Shown here piece by piece: positions 18,495 through 28,413 of a stretch of DNA of 30,047 bases. The stretch covers positions 67,146 to 97,192 of the forward strand of contig BFEA01000071.1 of assembly GCA_003427395.1 (NCBI GenBank), written 5' to 3'. A program made the position numbers and the translations under genes. Below the pieces are notes generated by a model. The model had not been told where the DNA came from. It saw only the letters and a list, made by a program, of their open reading frames with translations, and searched no databases. Origin of the DNA: Chara braunii. Taxonomy: Eukaryota; Streptophyta; Charophyceae; Charales; Characeae. Each line of letters begins with the position of its first letter. Position 1 is the first letter of the stretch.

Positions 18495-19199
18495 TTGGGA
18501 GAGTCTCCATAAGTTTGGAGGGCTCAATGCTTTGTTTATTTTTGATTGTCTGGAGGACCAGACAAGTTCCCATAAGATTGGGTGATCTGGTTGCTCTGAC
18601 TCGCGAAGGCTGCTTGTGTTTGATTTTTCAGGGACCAAGCAAACTTCCATAAGATTGAATGGCTTGGTTGCCTTGTTTCATTTCAGTTTCTCTCTTTTAT
18701 TAAATTATGAAAGAGAGTTGAGCATGTTCCATAAGATTGGATGACTCTAACTCTCCATGTTTTATTTTGAGGGAAATTCAGGCAAAGGACTAGACATAGG
18801 ATTGAGAGGTCCGGTCTGGAGTCACACACATGCTGGAACCAAAATGATAAATTTGTCCATATTCTATATTATTTTCTTTATGAATAGTCAGACATGTTTC
18901 CATAAGATTAGATAGTCTAATTATAGCTTATCACCAACTGAAGAGAATATGAAATAAGAATAAACTTGTGGTAAAAAGGGGCAGGCTGAACTTTGATATA
19001 ACTTGATCGGTTCAGTCATATGTTACCTTAAAAGACTAAGCGCAAACAATTATACATAACTTGGATACTTTATGCATTTCAAGGCGACTAGGTTAGACGA
19101 CCTAGTCATATGCCCAAGGAAGATAAAAGTTGTAGTATCCTATGTTTGTGTATATCCAATGACTGAGATAGACAAGTTTTCATAAGATTGGATGGTCTA
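18495..19199. repeat. Array of about eight hairpins with conserved loop and varying stems
   Basis: A loop close to TTCCATAAGATTGGATGR recurs about every 60-105 bp, with the last copy after a longer gap. Each copy is enclosed by its own complementary stem: ACCAGA/TCTGGT (18557-18562, 18586-18591); ACCAAGC/GCTTGGT (18634-18640, 18662-18668); GAGAGTTGAG with CTC-AACTCTC (18713-18722, 18745-18755, one bulge); GGAC/GTCC (18787-18790, 18809-18812); AGAC/GTCT (18890-18893, 18915-18918); GCTGAAC/GTTCAGT (18985-18991, 19010-19016, loop diverged); TAGAC/GTCTA (19169-19173, 19195-19199). The first copy pairs CTCC with GGAG (18505-18508, 18517-18520). A further perfect 8-bp hairpin lies at 19086-19107. 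Stems differ between copies but keep pairing, so pairing itself seems conserved. There is no coding frame. Confidence 0.75.
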
Positions 19200-19429
19200 A
19201 CTTTACGCCTTGTGTAAGTTGGGTTTAAGGGACAAATCATTGAAAGACTATGAACTATTGTTTGACAAGGTTAACTTTGGGCAAGTGAGAGTACTTACCT
19301 TTGTGGTTTGGCCTTGCATGTGGATGAGTGAGATCACTACTTGGTCTAAGTTTCAGTTTGATAGATGCTCGCCACATGCTAGAGCTATAGGAGTTAGCTC
19401 AATTTTCTGCATTATCTTAGCTAAATTGT

Positions 19430-20050
19430 TTTAGCTAGGTCAATTTTCGCATTTTCTGGGATCATTTGTTATGCTTGGTTTTGTATAAATCTCAGTAAGC
19501 TACTTTCTCGACGGAAAGCACTGCCGAAATTTTTACAAAACCAAGGAGTTAGTCGAATTTTGACTTTTCAAAGTTCAACTTATCTAAATTTTATATATGG
19601 CTTAGTAAAAATTTGAAAAGTCTCGTGTTTTAAAGAGAGTGTTGCTCATATTTTTGCTAATTCATAAAGTTAGACAAAATTAAACATTAAGAAGTCAAAG
19701 TTATTTTTAGATTCTGAACTTAGTTTTGTATAAATTTTGAAAAACTATTTTTCCTACGAGAAGCGCTGCCAAAAGTTTTACAAACTTAAGAAGTAAGTTA
19801 AATTTTGTCTTAATAGAACTCAAGTCTTATGTTTGAGTTCATATCTGAGTTAATATAAATCTGAAAAGTTTTCTCTTCTAAAAGAGATGCTGCCCAAAGT
19901 TTTACTCATTCAGCAAGTTAGACAAAATTTGACTTTCTAGAGTTAGAAATTATCTCAGTTTCCATATTCGGGCTGACATAAATTTTGAAAAAATATTTTT
20001 CCTACGGGAAGCGCTGCCGAAATTTTCTTAGTTTAGAGGAGTTAGATTAT
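19430..20050. repeat. Five-copy tandem array, about 124-bp period
   Basis: The anchor CTGCC (or TTGCT in copy 2) falls at 19521, 19642, 19766, 19890 and 20014, giving spacings of 121, 124, 124 and 124. Around the anchor each unit has TTTTC-CTAC-GGAAGCGCTGCC followed by AAATTTT; the rest is AT-rich with AGTTAGACAAAATT-type blocks. A short hairpin just before the anchor persists with different bases: CTTTC/GAAAG (19503-19507, 19514-19518), TCTCTT/AAGAGA (19872-19877, 19882-19887), TTCC/GGAA (19999-20002, 20007-20010). A partial sixth unit may precede, near 19400. Confidence 0.8.
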
Positions 20051-20052
20051 AC

Positions 20053-20106
20053 TTTGACAGGTGGCGATTCTGGTAACCGACCCTGACTAAGGGAGAATCT
20101 GTCAAA
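20053..20106 (+). other. Compact nested RNA-like fold at the end of the tandem array
   Basis: Three stems share one uninterrupted 3' strand. TTTGACA (20053-20059) pairs with TGTCAAA (20100-20106); GATTCT (20066-20071) with AGAATC (20094-20099); CCCT (20081-20084) with AGGG (20090-20093) across a 5-nt loop. The 5' strand is interrupted by a 6-nt bulge, GGTGGC, and a 9-nt bulge, GGTAACCGA. It lies directly after the last 124-bp repeat. TGGCGATTCT could alternatively be a primer-binding site of an LTR element. I do not recognise a known ribozyme or riboswitch core in it. Confidence 0.5.
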
Positions 20107-21902
20107 ACTCTACCTTTTCTTTGGATACTGACTTAGAGGTTGGATTAGACTTAGTTGTCAGGGTAACTTTTGAGTGAAATTGTGCTATAAAGATTTATTC
20201 CTCATACACTGATAATTAGCATTGGGCATTGACGTGTCTTGTACTTTAGGTCGTTTTGATCGTTTTGATTCAACATTTGAACTAGTTTCAGCTTGATCCC
20301 ACGAGGATCATCTTCTGTTATCACTGACAACATGTTGGTTGTCGATTCGTCAATTTACGATTCAACTTTAATTCACTCTTACCACTCAACCTAAAGACTT
20401 TAACCATGTGGTTTGAATTTGTTTCGTTGCGTTCTTTCCGATACTTTATTGAATGGTCATTTAACAAAGATAATGAGTACTTTATTGCTGAGAGGGTGCG
20501 CAAAGGTTGAGATTTTTGTGGTTAAAGCAAGGGGTATGAACGCAGAGAATGATTGAAGTTGACCCCGTGTAGTGCGTGAACTTTGGTTGAATCTTTGATG
20601 TGATTGCAGGTATGTTTGTGGTTCGGACTTTGGATTTGACTGTTTGTGATCACATACATATATGACTGAGAGGAATCCCATTGTGATTGTGAGAAGTGAT
20701 GGTCACATAATTATAACCCCTTATATACGTGTATGTTTATATAAAAATATACCTTGATTGTTCGCGCGGTCTATTGTGATTGTGCACAATGATTAAACAG
20801 ATTATGCGTTGAGAAAAAAAAAAAAAGATCTTCGTTTATCCTTTTGCTTTTTATTGTTTTTATAATTGGACGTTGTAGTTCGTGGCAACCGTCAAAGTCA
20901 AACCCATTGAGTTCTCTCAAGGCCTTGGACCATGGAGCTGATTTCTAGAGCAATAAGAGACGATTATCACTACAGGTATGAACCTATGTACCATCCACTT
21001 TCCGCAGGGTGCAAAAGAGGGTGTGGTTCTCAACCGCACTTGGCGGTTGTCTAGCGTCGAGAAATTAACCCCTCAAGGCACGTGTCAGCCGACACTTGAG
21101 TGTCGAATGCGACCCCCAAGATTAACGAGGATCGCATGATTATGGGTACTATACAGTACGTCATCATCACGACTGCTTGCGTATGCTTGCATTGCTAGTC
21201 GATATGAGAAGATCCTGCGTCCGCGCGGTTTTATACTAAGTCTCGCGCGCGACGCCTATCCGATTTCCGCGTCGGAAGGTTACGGGATGAAGACTAAAGG
21301 GACTAGGATTGTGTTGTTGCGTATGTGTGTGTGTGTTTTATTTTTATGTTTTAAGTGTGGTGTAACGCGTGGTGAGTGGGATGCGTCCTAGTCGACCGAC
21401 GACCATTCGCGCTTGGGACTTCAACCCCCCAATGCGTCGGTTCACGTACGAGTCCGACAAAGGCGTGGGACCGTGCGTACCCCCTATGCTACAGCGTACG
21501 AGAAAACCCCCTCGACTGGTTCATCTCTGCGATTGCAACTGATTAGCTTTCGTATAGTGGACTTGTAGCTCGACGGGGATACACCCACCGAAGGTAGGTG
21601 ACATCTCCCGCAGGTGGAGGAAAAGTTGTACCTCGCGTAGGCCCTATCCTGTGGTAGGGGCTCGCGAGAGGTATGGTTGGAGCACTCGGCCGGAGCGGCT
21701 TGCGGAAGCTCCTTGTGTATTGTGAGTAGTCCAACTCCTGCGTGACGCGGCCGGGAGGGTCCCGCACTAGGTGGGACCGATGCGCTCGACAACGAGATGA
21801 AATACAATTTAAGGAAAAAAAGATTGATGTTGGTAAGGAAGTCCACGGTAAACCCAGATTAAGGACGTAACACTTAGTGAAGGGTACTGAAAATTTCACG
21901 AG
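20107..21902. other. No recognisable gene; scattered hairpins
   Basis: Open frames are short and without motifs. The first part (to about 20880) is AT-rich; after that the sequence becomes CpG-rich with several perfect inverted repeats: CAACCGC/GCGGTTG near 21033-21052, GACACT/AGTGTC near 21090-21105, and a long imperfect hairpin at 21630-21672 (ACCTCGCG with CGCGAGAGGT). The minus-strand frames at 21484-21950 are Pro/Ser/Arg-rich and partly read through the poly(T) run, so I treat them as incidental. Confidence 0.4.
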
Positions 21903-22007
21903 TTTTTTTTTTTTTTTTTTTTTTTTTTTCCCAACTGCACCAACCATCACTTACCAGGGTAGTACGAACATATCCCAGGAAATGGGTCAGTGTAAACTCC
22001 ATTAACT

Positions 22008-22043
22008 GGTGGGGAACAACACTCGCTGGAAACCGGGTCCAAC
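22008..22043 (-). other. LINE copy 5 terminal hairpin block
   Basis: The minus-strand block corresponds to the conserved LINE 3' motif. Hairpin 1 is GTTGGA (22043-22038) with TCCAGC (22030-22025), in which a G-C pair of other copies is replaced by T-G, still a wobble pair in RNA. Hairpin 2 retains only GTG with CAC (22022-22020 and 22010-22008 region), its outer pair being lost. Confidence 0.7.
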
Positions 22044-24206
22044 ATCCCTTACAAGGTCCAACAGCATAATGAGGTATTAAAACAAGTTCAAGGCACACGT
22101 GGTTAACAAGGACCCCCAGTTTCAACTACTGACTAACAGGTCCAAAACTTACATTAGGGTTTGGGGATCAAATTTTATGTTTTTTTTCCTTTTTTTACAA
22201 AACCACCTCTTCAGCCCTATGTGGGCTGCCACATTCAAATTTTGTCCTAGTGATTATAGCTCCTATTGATATCCTTACGAATCAATGTTACTAAGCAGCC
22301 ACATTTTTTCCCCTACCACACCAGTGTAGTTCTACTAATGTCATTTATGAAGAGGGAAAAATTTTGAAAAATTGTTTAACATTCCTAAGAGAATCTCTTG
22401 GTTTAAAAGTAAACCAGAAATTGAATATCAGCTTATAATCTCGTTTGAGAGGCAAATCAAACCCATTTTCACCTGCCCGTTCCATTTTCCCAACATTTCT
22501 CTCTTCCAAATCCCTAAGCCAGTCCAATTCAAATTTCAAGATGTTTTTTTTTTCATATCAAGTTTTTGTTGAAAGGAATTGAGTTTAACTTTAGTATTAG
22601 CCCATTGAGCTCGAATCTCTGTTTCTACGAACTGAATGATAACATCTGATAGTACTTTTTCTTCGATCCTCACTTTTTCCCTAACACCTACACATCATTT
22701 ATACCACAAGGCCTAAAGTACAACCTTTCTTCCCAAAATGACAAAATTTTTGTTGAAAATTGGTCAATTCTATCAAGGCAGGATTCCAACATCCTATGAG
22801 TATTGCTCTCCATTCCCATGTGCAATCCAACCCAGCGAGCGCCCTCCAAGTGTTGTCCCATCTTCTCCACATGAGAATTGAGTGTGGACACTGTATAAAT
22901 ATATGTTCATTGTTCAATAGTTTCTCTGTAAATATATGTTTAGTATCTTCTCAATTGTTTTTCTTTGCGTGAAGGACATCCCTTGATACAAAATTGACAT
23001 AAAAGTGTTGCTCGACCTTCCTGCTCTAGAGTTATCAACCAATCATTGGTAGGTAAACACCTATGCACTTCTGCCATCCTAGAACGACAAACTTTGTTGG
23101 TCTCTCTTTAATCTGTTGGAACCACCGTATTAGTCTGAGTATTGACATTCAAATGTCTGACCCATCGGTCTTGTATCATAACAAAGACATCAACCCTCGG
23201 TATTAGTAGCCGATAAGTGACTCTGAATGTAAGGGAGTGTAGCATTTTGGTTCTTTCTATTTTATTGATTTACCATCTCCACTCTTCTCGGTCTATGGGA
23301 AGTTCTGGGATCGGTACTTCAAGATAGTAAGAACGTCATCTGTTGGGGGGTCGGCAAAACTTTGATCCTATACAAAGTATATGTAGGGAAAAAATCCACC
23401 CTATCAGGATCATATCTAATTCAAATGAAATCCCTTGGTAGTCTGAACATATTGACCATAACCCCATCTTGTTGCATGCAGACCATATAACCTATGATCC
23501 TTTGGTTGTTTTAAGTGACAACAGTCAGACTAAGGGAATAAAAGAAGTGATTTGTTCCAGAGATTCAGTGAGATAGTGTGCATAACGTAGATTAGATCTC
23601 AATTGGTTTGCTGATTTTCATCCTTTTGATATATTCGATCTCATATATCTTTATTGCTTATTACGCCCCTTTTCACTCAAATAGTCTAAGGTGATAAATA
23701 ATTGTTAAACATACACCCATGCCGATCTGTTATCCACCTATTACTGAAAAGGGGTTGGGGTAAATCCTCTTCATATCTTGATGGGAAAGGTTTATCAAGT
23801 AGTGATATTTTCTCCATGATTTCAATAAGGAGGTATAAAAATTATCGAAAATCAAATCCTTCCTATATTCACTCCTTGTTCCTTCTTCTTGCGATGAAGA
23901 ATCGGGGCGTGGAATACTCCAATATGAATCTTCCAACCTTGCAAGGGGATGCATGTTCTTTATAGAAGAGAGCGTGAGCATTTTGCTTTGTTCTAGAGCC
24001 AAAGAGAACCATAATATCTCTGTTTCAAAAATTAACTTGTTAACCCAGTAGAGCGACAAGCTTGACTCCGAAGATCCGGGTCCAAGCTTAGTCCCCCTCT
24101 TCACTTTAGTTGTATAAGGGTTAGTCAAACTACCAATGAAAATACTGTAGGTGTCTCTTGGTCTCCTCTCAAAATGAAAGATGTTATTAACTTATTAGTT
24201 TTTTTA

Positions 24207-24255
24207 AGGTTTTGCTCTAGGTTACTAGAGTGACCCAGGTCCACTTGCCCAACTG

Positions 24256-24289
<34 letters not shown>

Positions 24290-24492
24290 AACATTTTNTT
24301 TTAAATTTGGTAATAAATGTCGATGTGACCCTGAGGCAAAAGTTGTTCAGTTTAGTTTTCTGCAACATAGTTTTTTTTTGGATTTTTTGGAGTTTTTTTT
24401 TTTTGGCTGGGACCTTCCCTGGTCCTTGCACGGTCGGGCCGCCCGGGAAAATAGGGTGACCCGGCGGCCCGGCTGGTAGCCTAGGTTTTACT
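24207..24492. mobile_element. Insertion in LINE copy 5 related to the SINE-like repeat (copy B)
   Basis: Near-identical 10-bp direct repeats, AGGTTTTGCT (24207-24216) and AGGTTTTACT (24483-24492), flank about 266 bp. The right part on the minus strand is the SINE-like repeat also seen at 7482-7771: hairpin arms 24460-24471 and 24435-24447, hairpin 2 at 24410-24425, A-rich linker, and the intact ACTGAACAACTTTTGCCTCAG. The left part on the plus strand is CTAGGTTACTAG (24217-24228), a short stem-loop TTGCC/GGCAA and a 30-nt A-run (24258-24287). The outer ends CTAGGTTACTAG and, inverted, CTAGGCTACCAG resemble terminal inverted repeats. It lies exactly where LINE homology is interrupted. Confidence 0.65.
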
Positions 24493-25834
24493 TGCGGTTT
24501 TTCCAAATGACAAGATCGCTGACTTATATAGATGCTAGCACAACATTGTTAATGATTATCGATTTACCAAAAATTGAAGTATATTTATTTTTCCATTGAT
24601 TCATTTTTCCCAGTGCTGGACGAGAGATTCATTCGTCATTGATGAATGATTTACCTTGTGCAGTGAGGGAGACCCCCAATGTTCTGGCGGGGGCCTCAAG
24701 TGATAACCATTTAATCCCTGATAATTATGGGGGTTTAATCTCATTCAAGTGAATCCACCAACCTTGTGGTTTACTACCCCGATTAACTACCATGTCTGAC
24801 ACCATAGCAAACATATCCATGAGTGGTTTAATTCCTTTCCTATTTATAACAAGGTCATCTGCAAACATAAAACTAATGAGAATCGTTTCCTCACGTATCC
24901 CCGCAATCTGTAGACGCTGAAGATTCTGGTTAGATCTTAAATTAACTGCTATTACTTCCATTATTATGAGGAAAAAAATGATGCTAAAGGATCTCCCTGA
25001 CATATTGATCTTTGAAGTTTGATTTCAGGAGAGAGAAGACCATTCACTTGTATCGTAGTCGTTTCATTTGAATGAAAAATGCTAACCCAGTGACACAATG
25101 ATAGTTCAAAATTTATTTTTTTCAAATAGGCATCTATAAAACACGAGTCCACATGATCATAAGCTTTTTCAAGATCTATAAAAATAAAGGCAGCTTTCAA
25201 ATAAGACTGTGGTGAAAGTTTCAATATTTCATTGATTAGAAAAATATTATCTTGCATATGCCGACCCTATAAGAATCTGGTTTGTGAGTGATGAATGAGA
25301 TAAGGCATTACTGGGATCATCATGTTGGTTAGTCTTTGCTAACATTTTATAGACCACAGTTAATAAAATGATAGGGCAAAAATTATTAATATTAGCGTTA
25401 TTTTTTTTTAATGAAGTAGAGTCGTAATTTTCTGCCCCACCAATTCACCTGTATGACCCAATTCTTGTACTTGTGTGTAGAATTTCATAAGATCATCTGA
25501 TGGTGTTGGCCACATTCTCTCAAAATTCCTTAGGAAAACCATCTATACTCGGTGTTTTGTCGTCCTCCATGTATAGTGATGCTGCCCAAATTTTATTTTC
25601 CTTGTGATCATTTTTTAAAAATATGCTCTTTGTTCAAGTGATAAAAAACAAGTTAAAGGTTTGAGGAAGCATGCATTATACGAACATCCTCCTCTAGATT
25701 TCTATTATTTTTGTTTGAGGTGAAAAATTCAAAAACTCCTTAAAGAAGTTATATATTGTCTTAAGATTCCCTGTCGACGAGGTGGGGGAGTCAAAGACAG
25801 ATAAAAAATATTTATTTGGATCTATAAGTATTTC

Positions 25835-25836
<2 letters not shown>

Positions 25837-25908
<72 letters not shown>

Positions 25909-25909
25909 A
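25837..25909 (+). repeat. Compound (CA)n(GA)n microsatellite
   Basis: A CA run of about 27 units to 25890, followed by a GA run to about 25909. It abuts the 5' end of LINE copy 5 homology. The minus-strand frame 25694-25987 reads through it and is not a gene. Confidence 0.97.
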
Positions 25910-26287
25910 GTGAATAGGGAATAACAACATCGCCCCCTGAAATTGTATTAACGAAAGAAGGAACCATTCCTGCCTCACGGTCGACAAAAGACTCTATAGT
26001 AGGTTGTGCATAGCACTACCTGAAACAAATTCACAATTAAAAAAACGAACATTGCCTTTTTCGAATAAACTAATTTGTAAACACAAGGCAACGCAAGTAG
26101 ACTTTCCACTTCTGTGCCATGAAGTCTACAATTTCGCGCGTGAACCACAACGACTTCATCACGGCAGACACACACAAATAACGACAAGGCTACATTGGAG
26201 GTCGTCGCTTGGGTGAATGTCATCGACAATGAGGTCGACGCGCATGTCATCTTAGAATGATGGCGCGTGGATGCACCTTACAGAAGG
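25910..26287. other. No recognisable gene
   Basis: The stretch lies between the microsatellite and the end of the trihelix-like pseudogene. A 91-codon minus-strand frame (25975-26250) has no motif. It could be 3' flank or UTR of the pseudogene. Confidence 0.4.
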
Positions 26288-27959
26288 TTATCTCTCCCGG
26301 ATAGCCTTCCTTATTTCCATGTGGGTGTGGCACATGAGCTTGCTCAAATCATCGGATGCCTCATAGTGTTTTCTTTGGGCGTCCACTTTGGCCTCCACGA
26401 TTTTGCACTACCGTATCAACATCGAGCACTGCCTCTTGCTCGCGCTCTCCAAGGTCATCGCCATCAGTACCTACTATCCCGTGCTGCTCCATCACGTTCG
26501 TAAGCACCTCGGACCTCTGCTGCCTCATGTTCTTCCTTTTCGCCAACCCGGCAGTGCTACCCGTACTAAATGAAGAACCTTTCGTCGACCCGTCCTCTTC
26601 TTCCTGTGGCTCGTCACCTATGTCGCCCACGCCTCCCCCATCGCCTCTTGCCCCCTCGAGCCGAACGACATTTTCACACCACCCGACGCACCCGTGTCAG
26701 CGACGTTCCTCAGATGGATGGTGATTCTTCGTTGTCGATCCCTTGATGTCCTCATACACCACCCGCTCCATAACGAAGTTGAATCCGTGTGATCTCCTTT
26801 CCTTGCCCTTCGGTTGGAAGTAGTCTAGTTTCCTGGACTCCTGTATGAACCTGTGCACCTTCTTGAATTGATGCATTAAGTTGTCCGATTTTTTCGCGCA
26901 GTTGTCGACACTCCTAGTGACACCCACCTTCTTCAATCTCTCATGAAGATCCTGCCACTGCCATTCCCTTGACTTCATGCGGGCAAATGTGGGCCCCATA
27001 CCCTCCAGGTGCGCATCCTGATCCCATTTCGCCCTAACGAGGGCGACCATGTGGTCCACCGACTAGAAGTTCCTCACACCGTCCACGTCGATGTCACCTT
27101 CGCCATCGCTCCCGGTAGATGCAGTCTTTTTCGTCTGTCGTCCATGCGCGGCAGAAACCTTCTTGCTTCTTCCCCGACCACCCATGGACGTCCTGCCTAG
27201 AGGTCGAATGTCCACAGCAGCGTCTTCGTCGTCGACGTCTTCGAAGTCGTCTACTTCCACCGCTGCCTCTTTATCTGCATCGCTTCCACCCACATGGAGG
27301 CTCATCTGTTCATCGACGTCGACTACGAATTTGGCGTCCACACCGCCCCCACCCGACCGCCTTCCCGTCATTTGACCTCCCGACAATGGCGATGGCAATT
27401 GCACCTGCTACGAACAAATGACTTCGGGGAGTGTTGTCGGCGTCGACTTCGACTGCAGACAGTGTCGATCCCTCGTTTTGTCGGTTGCCGGCGATCCAAC
27501 GGACGACCCCCCCCCCCCCGACCAACCGACGAGCGTCACATCACCCCAATCGCCGTCAGGGTGGGGATTGATGATGCGCGTACGTGTCGTCGCCGCTGAG
27601 CTCCCGCTACACGGTCCGAATGACAGATTGACGTCGGCATGTGCGTCTTCCTCACATATGCCTTCTTTGAGCAGTTGTGTGTACGACTGCCGAGACGCCG
27701 TTTGCCAACTTCCAAAGAACTGGCTCCCCGCCCAATCCTGCGTTGATCCGCTCTCGAGTACCATGGTGGGAGAACCTACCTCCTTCGCCTCGTCGTCCGT
27801 TGGCGGCAATGAAATTTCGTGCGACGGTAAGTGCATGTACTTAGACGGATCGTACTGATGTGACCTTCGAGCAGTGGTGTGTTGCGCATGGTGAGCGGTG
27901 GGGAAGTCGAACAACGCCCTGCTCTTCGGCTGTCGGTCGTCCATATTGACACCCTTCAA
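26288..27959 (-). pseudogene. Trihelix (Myb/SANT-like) DNA-binding protein, decayed; Harbinger-associated type
   Basis: From an ATG at 27959 the minus-strand reading holds a single frame for about 420 codons, interrupted by TAG at 27408-27410 and TAG at 27063-27065. It encodes a low-complexity N-terminal part (DVNLSFGPCSG), an acidic tract (VDDFEDVDDEDAAVDI) and a basic GGRGRSKK. A trihelix-like domain follows: VRAKWDQD, REWQWQDLHERLKKVGV, CAKKSDNLMHQFKKVHRF, KLDYFQ, and GFNFVMERVVYEDI. Near 26700 the reading shifts (VADTGASGGVKMSFG), returns to the first frame (KRKNMRQQ...NVMEQHG), then shifts near 26450 to SKRQCSMLIR, stop (26408-26410), CKIVEAKVDAQRKHYEASDD, ending at TAA 26288-26290. Such proteins accompany PIF/Harbinger transposases or are domesticated regulators. 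The TAG at 27063 sits where the first conserved Trp is expected. No transposase is nearby. Confidence 0.7.
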
Positions 27960-28127
27960 TGGAAAAATTTCCCAGGGTTAAATAATCATTCTATAGTAAA
28001 ATTACAATCTAAATTTTAATTTTTCATTCCATCTTAAAAAATGTCGTTCCAACTTAAAAATTTTTCATCTTACTTGCAAACTTTCATTCGAATAATAGGA
28101 TATCCCTTCTTATTTTGACTGCATGCT
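27960..28127. other. AT-rich intergenic sequence
   Basis: AT-rich flank with several TTTCATTC and CTTAAAAA-like short repeats. It may belong to the inverted-repeat element that follows. Confidence 0.4.
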
Positions 28128-28304
28128 AGAGACGGAATGAAAGTCTGGATGAGTTCATGAAATATTTTAATTGGACTGTCATTCTAAATAAGGATTTTCA
28201 GTCATAAATAGGTTAATCCAATCTAAATTAGAAGATATTTGTTGTAGTATAATGAAAATTTAATTAAAATATTTCATAAACTCGTTCAGACTTTCATTCT
28301 ATCT
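28128..28304. repeat. AT-rich inverted repeat, possible small MITE
   Basis: The arm at 28128-28172 (containing GAATGAAAGTCTGGATGAG and GAAATATTTTAATT) is the inverse of 28262-28304 (GAATGAAAGTCTGAACGAG on the minus strand), with a few substitutions and about 90 bp between them. No target duplication was identified with confidence. It separates the GC-rich trihelix-like pseudogene from another GC-rich stretch. Confidence 0.7.
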
Positions 28305-28413
28305 TGAACAAATAGATGTGGTTGGAAGGGAAAACTCATATTTAGACGGGAACTTATCAAATAAAACTGAAAATTTTAAAATTGGACGAACATTGGAATA
28401 AAAATTTACAAAT

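Larger units (their letters stand above)
21903..25835 (-). pseudogene. LINE copy 5, minus strand, 5'-truncated, split by an insertion
   Basis: Reading on the minus strand: IYNFFKEF near 25770 matches IARDFYQDLF of copy 1; KTPSIDGFPKEF near 25550; FIDLEKAYDHVD near 25165 (RT motif A); QRSICQGDP near 25005 (motif B); FADD at 24854-24865; WKNKYTSIFGKSIIINNVVLA near 24545. Then comes an unrelated insertion (24207-24492). The LINE resumes at about 24200 with ITSFILRGDQE and RGGL, then LLKSWRKYH near 23795. The zinc-binding end, CQFCIKGCPSRKE then NEHIFIQCP and WRRWDN, lies at 23010-22860. The tail block is at 22060-22000 and a 27-nt poly(A) is at 21903-21929. Many stops and frameshifts make it older and more AT-rich than copies 1 and 2. 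The 5' edge coincides with a (CA)n tract. Confidence 0.9.

Noticed and set aside
18495-19199. CRISPR-like array
   Set aside because: The repeats are imperfect, carry different stems, and sit in a plant-type genome with no spacer-like uniformity.
20053-20106. Hammerhead ribozyme
   Set aside because: CTGACTA and GAGAAT are present but the required CTGANGA and GAAA core with three stems in the right order is not.
21630-21672. tRNA-like or snoRNA-like fold
   Set aside because: A long imperfect hairpin only; no box C/D, H/ACA or tRNA features.
25694-25987. Minus-strand 97-codon frame with alternating Val-Cys
   Set aside because: It is a translation of the (CA)n microsatellite.
26288-27959. Stop-codon reassignment or readthrough to explain in-frame TAGs
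   Set aside because: The LINE copies have normal-looking stops elsewhere, and frameshifts in the same gene point to ordinary decay.
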